A DNA stretch of 64,000 bases from Mercurialis annua. Taxonomy: Eukaryota > Streptophyta > Magnoliopsida > Malpighiales > Euphorbiaceae. Shown here piece by piece: positions 25,590 to 35,261 of this stretch (the first letter of the stretch is position 1; each line of letters opens with the position of its first letter). A model generated the notes under the pieces. The model did not search any database and had not been told where the DNA came from. It saw only the letters and a list, made by a program, of their open reading frames with translations. A program made the position numbers and the translations under genes. The DNA lies in the NCBI RefSeq assembly GCF_937616625.2, contig NC_065571.1, positions 21,712,201-21,776,200 on the forward strand, written 5' to 3'.

Positions 25590-27604
25590 AACTTGGTATC
25601 AGAGCTTTGGTTTCAAACCAAGGCCTTATGCATGTTATGTGTTTATTAGTTTGGCATGATATTTTGATGTCGTGTCATAGGAACTACTGCGAATTAGGAT
25701 TCATGTCTTGTCTTTTAAAACGTCATCTTTTGTTTTCAAACTTTCAGCCTACATCCTATAGGTGATGTCTGTCAATATTTATTTGGTGTTGATTCTATGA
25801 TTGATAATTAATTTCACTTGGATGTTGCTTGCTGTGTTTTATCATGTTGAGGTTATTTCACTTGGGTGATTATAATTGCTTTTGGTTTCTCGGGAAATCT
25901 TAGGTTTGTAAATTTTTCTAAACTCATACCTGTGTATGATGTTGTTTGATAAATTTTGGTGTTTATGCTTGATAGGATTTAGAATATATGGTATGGTTAC
26001 GGTTATTTTACATGATGCTTGAACTGCTTTTGCCTCATTAATAAAGTACATCTTGGCTTTGGCCTCTATTGTTGATTTTAAATGTGATCGTATGTTAGGC
26101 GTTAGCCTTGTCTTTCTATTAAAGAGATTTTGGGTTAAACCTTAAAACGTGTTTTGATGGTCATGCACTGTTTGACCACATGTTGATTTAAAGGTTTTCA
26201 TTGAGAATATTGTTTTATCCGATTTGTGTTTCGACACAAAATCATAAGAGAAGTTTGATTTTAAATTCTTAAAAAGTTTGATTTTGGTTGAGTTACCAGT
26301 AAAAAGAAATTCTTGTATTTTGAAATATTATGTTTGGTTTTGTGTTAACAAGCGATGATTTCAAAATGATATTTTATGAGATGAGCCATTGTTTTAAGAA
26401 TTTAACGTTGAAGTTATTTTATCATGTTGTAGTATGTCAACATTTTAAATTTTTGGGATTTACGGAATAGATGTTGGAGATTAAAGATTTCTCACTTGAG
26501 TTTTTAAATTACTGTTTAGCGGTTGCGTTAAGTTGAGCTCCCAAAGTTGAAACGGTGGAAATTTGATTAAAATATATTTCTGAATTTACAAATATTTTGA
26601 ATACGTTTTATAAATTGTTGTTTTGAGTTCGACTTGGGTCACTCAAATTTAGGAGTTGAGCTTGATAGTTGTAATAACTCGGCTAGCTTGATGATTTTAT
26701 GGTTTGAGATACTTGGGTATCCGTTTTAAATAAATTGATAAATAAGAAGAGACTTTTACAAATTGTGATTTTGTTTTAACCGTGGGGTTCAACTAAAATT
26801 TGGAAGTTTTCGTAATTGACTTTAAGATTTCAAAATAAATTTTGAAGCGTATTCTTGAAAGATTATATATTACAGAATGATTTTGTTACGAAAATTCAAA
26901 GCTTGTTGTGGCATGTCCTGATTTTGTCTTTTAAGTATGCTTTGATTAATTGTTTTCAATGGTTATGCTTATGTGGTTTATGGATTGTAGGAATCATAAT
27001 AGCTTTGGTTTTAATTTGTGTTGTATAACTCGATTGTCTGTTGGACTAAGTTGATTGTACATGTTTTTCTCTTCGTGCGGAGCAGCACATGGGAAGATTT
27101 ATTCACGTGGTCAAGGTTGGCTTACCTTGATGTATGATTCGTGGATCGAAATCTTTGGGGTTCGATATCAAAGAAGACAAGGGAAATATTCCCTTGTAAT
27201 GGTTGATGATTTCTGAATATCTTATAACAGATATTGGAAATTCTGACCGAGAAGTTAGATCAGTGTATTAATACACTGATTCTTTCATCAAGTATGCTGA
27301 TGCGATGCGGGAACTGGCAGTAAATTTTGTAGGAACGTATGTGACATGGTATTTTCGTTGGGTATAAGTTTCAATTAGGGTTGAGGTTAGTTGGATATTT
27401 ATGCGGAAAAGTTGTAACAGAATTATTAGGTTGAGTTGTTATATAGCATCGAATGTTGCTAGGTTGCAAGTGAGGAATTTGAGAAATATTTTGAGGTTAT
27501 CGAGTGCACATCTCACAGAGTGTAACGTCTAGCAAACATTTTTTTTTTGAGAAATTGATTTCAAAGGTTTAATTGTTAAAATATTTGAAATATTTTCAAT
27601 ACGC

Positions 27605-27804
27605 AATTGTGCCCAGACATATCATGAACATGCATTTTGAATGTCACGAATAGGATTGCATTGAGTACTCAGTATGTTCACTAAATAAAAGATAAACAAA
27701 AAATTAATACATGCATAATAGTACATTCATCACGTGCATAGAAATGATTAGGGTTGGATGCAACTCTTTGGGGATGAGAGATGTCATCACCCTGGTGCAC
27801 AATT
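27605..27804 (+). ncRNA. Conserved structured domain, copy in E
   Basis: A basal stem of 12 bp pairs AATTGTGCCCAG (27605-27616) with CTGG-t-GCACAATT (27792-27804), with one bulged T. On its 3' side is a hairpin, GATGA-gagatg-TCATC (27773-27788), preceded by GCAACTCTTTGG. Copies in F, G and I keep the pairing while changing bases. It lies about 2.0 kb after the 5' LTR. Function unknown; RNA packaging, dimerisation or translation control are possible. It is not an annotated RNA family that I recognise. Confidence 0.6.
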
Positions 27805-29343
27805 ATTTAAAATGGATTTTTCGATAAAGTGTTTTGAGAAAGATGTTTTGCAGCGAGCTCGCGAGTCAAATTGTGATATATTTATAAAGTTGTCGGACTT
27901 GAAATGATGTGAAATTGTTACCGAAAGGTAGCTAGACAAATACTCTGTGATGATGGTGGCAAATTTTGGACGATTACATTGAAATGGATCAGTCTGTATT
28001 GTCAGAATCATGTGTTTCATAGGAAGTGAAAATAAATTTGAGGTTGCGCTCGAGATATAGTTGTGCCAAGTGCGGTGTATGGTTAGATTCAAATTAGGAA
28101 GTGTTTTGACAATTTCCGATTTGTGATTTAAGGATTTATGGATTAAGGATGTTGGTCATGCTCCATGTGTGTGTATACACTATATTTTTGTTTTAACGAA
28201 ACTTTATTTTTCAGATTTGAAATTTTCCAAGTATTTTGGTGTATTGGTGTAAAGGTATTTCCATAAAAAGGAGATTTACATTGCTAATTTTACCTTTCTG
28301 AGGAAAGGAAGAAATTTTGTCAAAATTGATTCAAAAGGGATAATAAATTTTTCTCTTGAGCGATTTGTTCAATTGTGTTTTTTTTTTGCAGTTGAACTGT
28401 TTCATAAATCTGCAATTTCTTTTTAAAAGTAAAGAGAAATTGTGGATTTCAAGTGCGAGTAATTTGAAAATTTTCAAGGGTTTACAAAACCGATGGTTTT
28501 TCAACGGTAAAGGTATTTTGATTTTGAATGCAAAATGAGGTGTAAGACGTAGAGTCTTTTAAATAGGACTGGAAAATTTTGTATATAAAATATTTTTTAT
28601 TAAAAGATTTTATACCCCTAGGGGTTGGTTTTTAGCATACCTAACAATCCGGTCGTGGTGTTGTATATGAGATTATAGTCATTTGATTGAATAATTTTGT
28701 GAATTTGAGTTTGATTTGAATATATGTGTTAGAGAATCGAGGATCGCGCTATATAGGTTTCGACAACCAGTATTAGTTGATCGATTTTGTTGATCGATGA
28801 TATTATAATAATTTTTGGATATCGTTCGGGTCAATAGCTGAACCCTTAGTGTGGGCGGAAATTTTTTAAGTTGTGCGATATAAGTGAAATGCAGTCGATG
28901 CTCAGTTTAGTTGTGGCGTTATATTTCTGAATGATCGAAGGAGTCATTGTGTATGGGACTATTTATTACTAATCTAGAGATTCTATTATTATGAGTTCAT
29001 ATTTCCTTAGGAATAATGGTATGCATTTTTGTGTTTCATAATTCACGAAGTTGATTGTATTATCGAATTTGATGTTAGTCATTGGATTGGATGATCCTAG
29101 TAGTGTTGTATTTAGATATCGAGGTCATTATAATTGTTAAGATTCGAGCTGGTTTTGGAAGCCACTACGGTATAGAATAATTGTGACTCTCAGTTGGATA
29201 ATTGTTGATTATTCACATTGGGTTGATCGAGTAATCGTTAGAGCACCTGGTCGTTAGAATTAGATTTTTGCGCGTATGTGTGTTGTGACGGTTATAGTAC
29301 AAATAAGTTCATATTTGAAATTCGAGGTCGAATTTTTCATAGG

Positions 29344-29880
29344 TTGGGGGAAATGTAATACCCCATATGTATTTTTGGCGTGTTTCGTCTTGTGTTGACC
29401 TTCTCTAGGTGGAAATTTAAATTAGAGTCATCATTGAAAAAGATTCAAGGTTCGTTCTTGATTATCCTAAGTATTTAAGTCGAGGTTTATGTGGGAGAGT
29501 TGCATTCCTTCGTTTGATTTTACCTAGAAAGGGCATTATCATTTTATGTTAAATGGAAGTTAGTATTAAGGCTTTTGTGACCTTTTCAAATTGTTCGATT
29601 TATGAAAGTGGTGGTTTTTTTTTGATATCGTTCGGGGAACAACCTGTTGATGAATAAAAGAATTCCTATGATTACAGTTTCAGTTGGTTACTTGAGGAAT
29701 GTTCTTAAGAGACAGAGTTTGTTATGCAAATTTGTTATTTTGCTTTCCTTAATTCCTTTGGGTAACATATTTATGTGTTTTCACGTTTGTTACGTGTATT
29801 TTTGTTCAGCCGACAAATAGTTTTATGATATGTTTTACGTGGATTGTTTTGTTTTAAATTCGAGGACAAATTTTTATTAA
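29344..29880 (+). other. Internal second polypurine tract with LTR-like fragment
   Basis: ATTCGAGGTCGAATTTTT, then TTGGGGGAAA (29344-29353), directly precedes TGTAATACCCC at 29354. This is a complete PPT/LTR-start junction inside E. About 530 bp later the same arrangement repeats (TTCGAGGACAAATTTTT, GTTGGGGAGAA) at the real 3' LTR. The stretch between is not recognisably the E LTR. It is probably a remnant of another element's LTR start captured by template switching or recombination. Confidence 0.65.
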
Positions 29881-29891
29881 GTTGGGGAGAA
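29881..29891 (+). promoter_or_regulatory. Polypurine tract of element E
   Basis: GTTGGGGAGAA immediately before the 3' LTR start (29892). It is preceded by TTCGAGGACAAATTTTT, the block that recurs before the PPTs of F and G. It would prime plus-strand DNA synthesis in this retrotransposon class. Confidence 0.85.
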
Positions 29892-31251
29892 TGTAATATC
29901 CCGTGTTTTCAAACTCGTTTTGATGGTTTGGTTGTTCGTTTAAATTTGGTTTGTGATGGACTTTGGTTGTGTTTTCGCTTCGACATGTTCTCGTTGTGAT
30001 TCCGACTTATTTTCGGATTGATATATGTTCGGATTAGCATATGTGGTACCTTGGCTGTGTTATGTTGAGCGACTTATGTGTACCCCTTGAGCCTCTAAGT
30101 ATTTGATGTTGAATTGATTTATTTCCGGGTTTTTATCGAAACAATGTTTGCATGTTTTCCAAATCTGCCATGCTGTAGTAAAACGTACATATCTCCCAAT
30201 TGAACCGTTGGATCGGGCTGCCCTTTGGATATGTTGTACATAAGAGGATTATCTTTCATTCGACAGTTCGGATCGTCGTTTCGACTCGTTTTCGGGTCAA
30301 CCGGACCTGCTGGGTAGATCAAGCCGTAGGTCCGGTGCACTTCGTTTTTGGTTAGAGCAGTGGGTCAACCGGCCCTATAATCGGACCTGTTGGGTAGAAC
30401 CGGTCGTAGGTCCGGTCAGCTTCGTTTTTGCATATTTAAACTCCGTTTCTGCGACCTAATCAGCCCCCTTTCGATTTTAGAAACCCTAAACTCATTCTAA
30501 ACTCTTTCTAAACGTTTCTCACTCGATCTTTGGTGCCTCAATCAATTGGTAAGTGATTAATACATCTCTTTTCATTCCAAAACTTTGAATCATCTTTTGA
30601 TTCAATTCGTGGTTCATCTTGTCTTTTGATTTCGTTCTTGTAGCGTTGGATCTACCTGGTTTCTGAGATTTTCTTACTCTTTGGATTGACAAGGTATCTA
30701 ATCCTTTTACTCAATCTGATTGTTGTGTTGTGGTGTTGTTGTTCATGTTTTGTGATGTTGTATGTTGTGACTATGGTTTGGATGAATAGTGGCTGTTCTT
30801 TCATGTTCTTTGGTTGATTTATTATGTTGATATTATTGTTATCATCCATTGCATGTTTATTGAATCAAATCAAGAATCGGTTACCTTAGATTCACAATTT
30901 CATATTGCTTTATGTTTAAACTGTTTTGAATTGATTAGGGCTGCCCATAACTAAATTATCATGTTATTAATAATTGGATTTTATTATTGTTGATTCATAT
31001 TAGGAGGATTATGTATAACGCCGATTGATGCATCAATTTGTCATTCATTGTAGTAATTGACTCGTATGTTCTTGGTTGGTTAATTTGAATCAGAATTGAG
31101 TTAACCAATTGTTAGTTCATGTGTGGTTTAGAATTATGGATTCATTTGGATATTATAAATTGTTTGGTTGCCTAGATTTGTCCAAGTATGATTATAGGGC
31201 TGATTTGCATGTCTTTGCGATTCATAATTGTTGGGCTATCTATTGTTGTTT
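29892..31251 (+). repeat. 3' LTR of element E, first part
   Basis: Begins TGTAATATCCCG and follows the 5' LTR of E closely up to TATTGTTGTTT, where F is inserted. Bases 31247-31251 (TGTTT) are the target-site duplication of F. The LTR continues at 40470. Confidence 0.92.
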
Positions 31252-31715
31252 TGTAATACCCCAAAATATTTAATTGTTTAATTGGACTACGTGTCCAGTT
31301 TAGAGTCGCAGAAGTGATGATATTGGAAAGTTTTCCGATAAATAAGTTTTAGTAGGTCGGTTTTAGAAAAGATTATTACGGAGAAAATTTATATTATATT
31401 TCAATTCTAAAGTTAGAATTGGAATTAAAAGGAAAAATGGCAAGAAAAGTCAAAAAATAAGTACAGGGACCCAAGTGGTAATTTAGCCACTTTGTGTCAG
31501 AAATGGAAATTTTAGATTTTTGACGGAAAAGTATTAATATCGAGTTTCGTATTATTTATCGGGGATAAATAATACGTATAAGTCATAATAAAAGAATTTA
31601 TCGATTTAGTTATGGGCTAAATCGTACGAAAGGAAAGTTTAAAAGATAAATGATAGTAAGCAAAAAGAACAAGGACCAAAGTGAGCTTTTAACCTTAATA
31701 TATAAGGTTTTGAAT

Positions 31716-31874
31716 ATGAAACAGAAGATGAAGAAGAAGAATCGAGAGAAAGCAAGAATCATCGAGCGATACCGTCGTTTCGCCGCCGTTTCTCCGATCG
31801 ACGTCCGATTCAAGCGATTCAAGTGGCGATTTCTTAAGAATCGAAAGCTCTATCATCTCCGGCCATTAAATTAA
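31716..31874 (+). CDS. Small basic ORF in the F LTR, function unknown
   Basis: A 52-residue reading frame, rich in Lys and Arg in its first half (MKQKMKKKNREKAR) and again near the end. It begins about 10 bp after a TATA-like TAATATATAAGG and stops at TAA, directly followed by a donor-like G/GTAAG. The same frame is open in the 3' LTR (about 38440-38599) with only minor changes, but the two LTRs are recent copies, so that says little about selection. It may be a short upstream ORF in the leader, or merely open by chance. I do not recognise a domain. Confidence 0.25.
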   Translation: MKQKMKKKNREKARIIERYRRFAAVSPIDVRFKRFKWRFLKNRKLYHLRPLN

Positions 31875-32043
31875 GGTAAGAGGTCGGGTTTGGCTTGAAA
31901 ATGATGGGTTTGATGGCTGTTTTGAGTTTTATAGCGTATTGGTTTGAATTTGACGTTTTTGAAGTTATTATGCCGTTTTTTGAAGAAACCGAGATTTGGG
32001 TATTGAGTGTGGGTGTGTGAAGCACGTCGGAATGGTGGTAGAA

Positions 32044-32275
32044 CCCCGGAAATCGACTTCCGGGGGGCTGTGCACGTGGTGCACGAACGTGCACTAAAAG
32101 TGCACGAACGTGCACCTCGCAAGGTGCACGAACGTGCACCTGAAGTGCACGAACGTGCACTCTTCATGGTGCACGAACGTGCACTAGAGGTGCACGAACG
32201 TGTACCCCTAAGGTGCACGAACGTGCACTTGGTTGCACGATCGTGCACCCACCGAAGGGCACGCCCGTGCACCCC
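32044..32275. repeat. Palindrome array GTGCACGAACGTGCAC in 5' LTR of F
   Basis: It opens with CCCCGGAA-atcgac-TTCCGGGG. Nine units then follow, mostly GTGCACGAACGTGCAC, each an inverted repeat of 7 bp with a 2-nt centre, with spacers of 5-8 bp. Late units are TGCACGATCGTGCA and a degenerate GGCACGCCCGTGCACC. Some spacers are themselves palindromic (CTTGCAAG in the other LTR). The reading frames seen across it (repeated VHERA or VHVRA) are repeat read-through. The array sits about 170 bp after the GTAAG site. Confidence 0.9.
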
Positions 32276-33780
32276 GACTCACCCCCACGCATATGTGAAC
32301 TGTATTCGACCTAGGTATTTGACGTTTTTGAGTACTTGACTCTAAAGGACGAGTTTCGGACTTTAATAATCATAATCTCAAGATTAGCTCGGCGTTTTAG
32401 GTAACTAATAATAATAGAAACGTCAAGGAAGTTAAGCGATTCTCAATTATGAGAAATAGTATTCGCTAAGTCGTTTATACGACTAAAGTTATTGAATACG
32501 TAAATAAGTATAAGATGAAACCAAACCCTAAAACATAGAAGTATTATATATAAAAAAGCATAAGTTTCACGTCTAACTACTAAACAATTTATCAGACGTG
32601 TCAGCGAATAGTGGGGTCAGTAGAAGCGGACTAGCGAGAGCGTACTATCAGATCGATCACATCATTACTTGGATAGCGGTCTCTGTGAGTTGCATTTTAC
32701 TTTCGTGTATTATATATATAAAGTTATTTTATATAAATATGTGTACTGTTTTTTACGCATCGCATGTTATATGATTTGATTAAATGTCACATATTTCTAT
32801 TAAGTTTATTTACGAGAACTAGTATGCGATCCGAAGAAACTAGCTACCTATTGGGTGTCAATAGGCTGTGTGATCATCAGTATCGAGTCAGTCTAGTATG
32901 TTTGCATTTGAGAAATGACTTGACACAGCTGGGAGCTGATGATGATTATGAAATTTACGATTGGGTATATGATTTGATACGAGTGAGTACTCGGCTACGG
33001 TGTAGTCCGGAGTCCCCGTATCTAGTGGCTGGGCCACCAGCGAGTTGGACTCGCGATTGATATTTACGATTGGGTTGAATGATAATGATTATTCGAGAAA
33101 TGTGTCGCATGCTAGGATATTAATTTCGTACGGATCAAATACATGTTTATATGTTTCATATTATTGTTTTCTTGAGATGCGATGCTATGTTACTATATTA
33201 ATATTGTCGGTAAATGTCAACTCACTCAGTATTTCCCCAAATACTGACCCCTCACCTTTGATGTCTTTCAGGTGCTTAGTTTGTCGACCTAGCTAGAGGC
33301 CAATTTTGAAGTCCAGAAGTCAGCTGTGTATGTATAGTTTCTGACTTCTGAGAATGCTGCAGTAGTGGTCCTGTGTCGACGGAATAATAGCCTAGACAAC
33401 AATTCCTTTTGATTGTATATATTAACTGCTGTCATTGTTTTATATGATTTTTGGTAGGCTACGTGTTTGGTATATGGTCCACGGCCCCAGGTGCCGGTGA
33501 GATGTTTTGAGACACTAACTGATGTATATAGTACCGCGAGGCCAGATCGTACAGGGTACGGTAATTAGAGCCCACGAGGTTTTGAAACAGTTAGTGTACA
33601 TGTTTGATTATATGATATATATAAATGTGTTGCTTCCGTTGTTTAATGTTAATTGTTTAATGTATTCATTTATTATTTGCGAAAAATTAATAGTGATTTT
33701 AGGCTTGCTACGGGTTCCGGAGCTACCACTCCCGTTCCCTAGCACCGGTTGCGGCTCAATATTTTGGGTCGTGACAATGT

Positions 33781-33792
33781 TGGTATCAGAGC
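33781..33792 (+). promoter_or_regulatory. Primer-binding site of element F (tRNA-iMet)
   Basis: TGGTATCAGAGC, four bases after the LTR end, is complementary to the 3' end of plant initiator tRNA-Met. The leader then contains ACTACTGCAGCA (33872-33883), complementary to U5 of the same element. From there to about 34178 is leader sequence with no clear ORF. Confidence 0.9.
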
Positions 33793-34178
33793 AGTTTGGT
33801 CTAGTTACCACTGCTAGATTTGTCTGATTGTCTGTTTGACTGAAAGTATTTGTCAGTAAGTATACCTAGGAACTACTGCAGCAATGAGTCAGACCTTAGT
33901 TGTCTGTAACTGTGTTATATGTGCATTAGTAGTAAGTGACGTGGCACGCGCAAATCAGGGTTATTATGATAACACATAATTAGCATATGTATATATGAAC
34001 GACTGAGATGACTAAGTGAATATTACTTGCGCTGAGGTTATTAAGTGGATATATGCTTGCGAATTACGTGCGACGGGATTAAATGCTAAATGTTTACAGC
34101 GTTTTATAAACTGATATTGGAATTGCGTGTGAAATGGGCTCAAATGGTCGCTTACGTTTGAAATTGTTTCTTTTCAGC

Positions 34179-35261
34179 ATGTCTGGGCAAAATGGAGCTC
34201 AGTCGCATGCTGAGGAAGAACGGGAGGAAGCGCCTCCTATATTTCAAAACGGATTTCATAATGAAGTAGGCGAACCATCTGGGGTCCATCAGAATGGATT
34301 CCACGCAAATATTAGAGCATCGCCAGAGATATATCAAAATGGTTTTATGTCTTTGACGGAGATAGGTAGTTCTTCTGGAAACAGAGTTAGAGTGCATTCG
34401 CCGGAGATAGAATACAGCGAAGAAGAGGAAGAGGAACCGAAGGAGGATCCGGAAGAGGATCCTGAAGAAGACCCTGAGGAGGATCCTGAGGAGGATCCAG
34501 AAGAAGAATTAGAAGAGGAAGCAGAGGAGGAAAATCCTCAGGAGGAAGAGTATGAAGAAGAAGAACAGTTAGATGAGTTAGACGTCGAAGATTACAGAGG
34601 TGACTATTTCTGGTCTAGTGTGCGGAGATACCGCAATTTGGGGGAAGATGCAGACATAGCCAACGGTCAGGCGCAGATAGCCCTAAATCAGGTTAGGAGG
34701 TAGATGCGTTCTTTTTCTAGAGGGATGTTAACTGTAGGAGCGTACTCTACTGATTTTCTGCGGATGGCTGAAGGAGTCCCTGACCTGAATGAAGACAATA
34801 GAACCATTAATCGTAGATATGTCAGGGGTTTAGGACCTCAGTTTGATGAGCTGTATGAGCACGTGGACGAACATTTTAGCACACTTACTACAATGGCCCG
34901 TAGGATTGAAACAGAGCATGAATGGACGGGCGATCCGGTACGACCCTATTACTTTAGACGTGAGTACCACCCAGACTACGTCAGTACGTCCTCCAGAATT
35001 ACAACTAACCCCTATTTTGTGCAAAGAGGTGGAAGAAACTCCGGTAGAACAGTTAGGGGCCGACACACAGGCGTAGTTATTAGGAACATAGCGTTCCGCA
35101 TCAGGCACCTCCTGGTATTAGTGATTTACATGCTTTACGTAATTGTGATTATATGTTTGCATGATTGTGTTCATATATTTGCTGCATTGCATGATAGAAT
35201 AGGATATGCCTATAGGATAAAGCCTCGGAAAGCGAGAACCTATAGGAAGCATTGTAGTTAA
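34179..35261 (+). pseudogene. Shortened gag of element F with one in-frame stop
   Basis: Reads as one frame of about 360 codons with a single TAG at 34701-34703. The start is taken at MSGQNGAQ (34179), right after an acceptor-like TTCTTTTCAG; an upstream in-frame ATG at 34134 is also possible. The N-terminal part has three QNGF-containing repeats (about 17 residues apart), then a strongly acidic stretch with EEDP repeats. After the stop, residues resemble the end of a Ty3/gypsy Gag domain (MLTVGAYSTDFLRMA, then RRYVRGLGPQF and ARRIE); compare H at 56840-57030. The middle of Gag and the CCHC zinc knuckle are missing. The tail is hydrophobic (LLVLVIYMLYVIVIICL) then basic, and is probably not gag-derived. 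The protein may be made as a truncated product, by read-through, or not at all. Confidence 0.65.

Larger units (their letters stand above)
25590..29880 (+). mobile_element. Non-coding interior of element E
   Basis: After the primer-binding site TGGTATCAGAGC (25594-25605), the first 200 bases match the leaders of G and H, including AACTACTGCGAATTAGG around 25682. No gag or pol reading frame is found: all frames are closed and the best ORFs are about 100 codons without recognisable motifs. A structured domain lies at 27605-27804, followed by GAGCTCGCGAG and TCTGTGATGATGG, which are shared with G. A second polypurine tract and LTR-like start lie at 29344-29365. The architecture corresponds to a large retrotransposon derivative (LARD). 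Confidence 0.8.
31252..33776 (+). repeat. 5' LTR of element F
   Basis: TGTAATACCCC to GGGTCGTGACA. Contents in order: TATA-like TAATATATAAGG at about 31697; a 52-codon ORF (31716-31874) ending exactly at donor-like AAG/GTAAGAG (31873-31881); palindrome array 32044-32275; TATA-like run about 32709-32722; hairpin CCTATTG/CAATAGG 32847-32865; hairpins 32976-33022, 33025-33037 and 33040-33054; branch CTGAC 33244-33248 with TTTCAG ending 33271; TGCTGCAGTAGT 33355-33366; terminal hairpin 33712-33739. Confidence 0.93.

Noticed and set aside
32059..32275. CRISPR-like array from regularly spaced GTGCAC palindromes
   Set aside because: Spacers are only 5-8 bp and the setting is a plant LTR; no cas genes.
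31834..32339. ORFs rich in repeated HERA or HVRA residues in the F LTR (also 38591-39051)
   Set aside because: Read-through of the GTGCACGAACGTGCAC palindrome array in several frames and both strands; no sign of coding constraint.
32764..33296. 98- and 83-codon ORFs in the LTR of F, repeated at 39477-40009
   Set aside because: They are identical in both LTRs because the LTRs are recent copies; the hairpin and branch/acceptor-like sites explain the conservation better than protein coding.
33781..33792. TGGTATCAGAGC as part of a tRNA gene
   Set aside because: Only the short complement of a tRNA 3' end is present, directly after an LTR; it is a primer-binding site.
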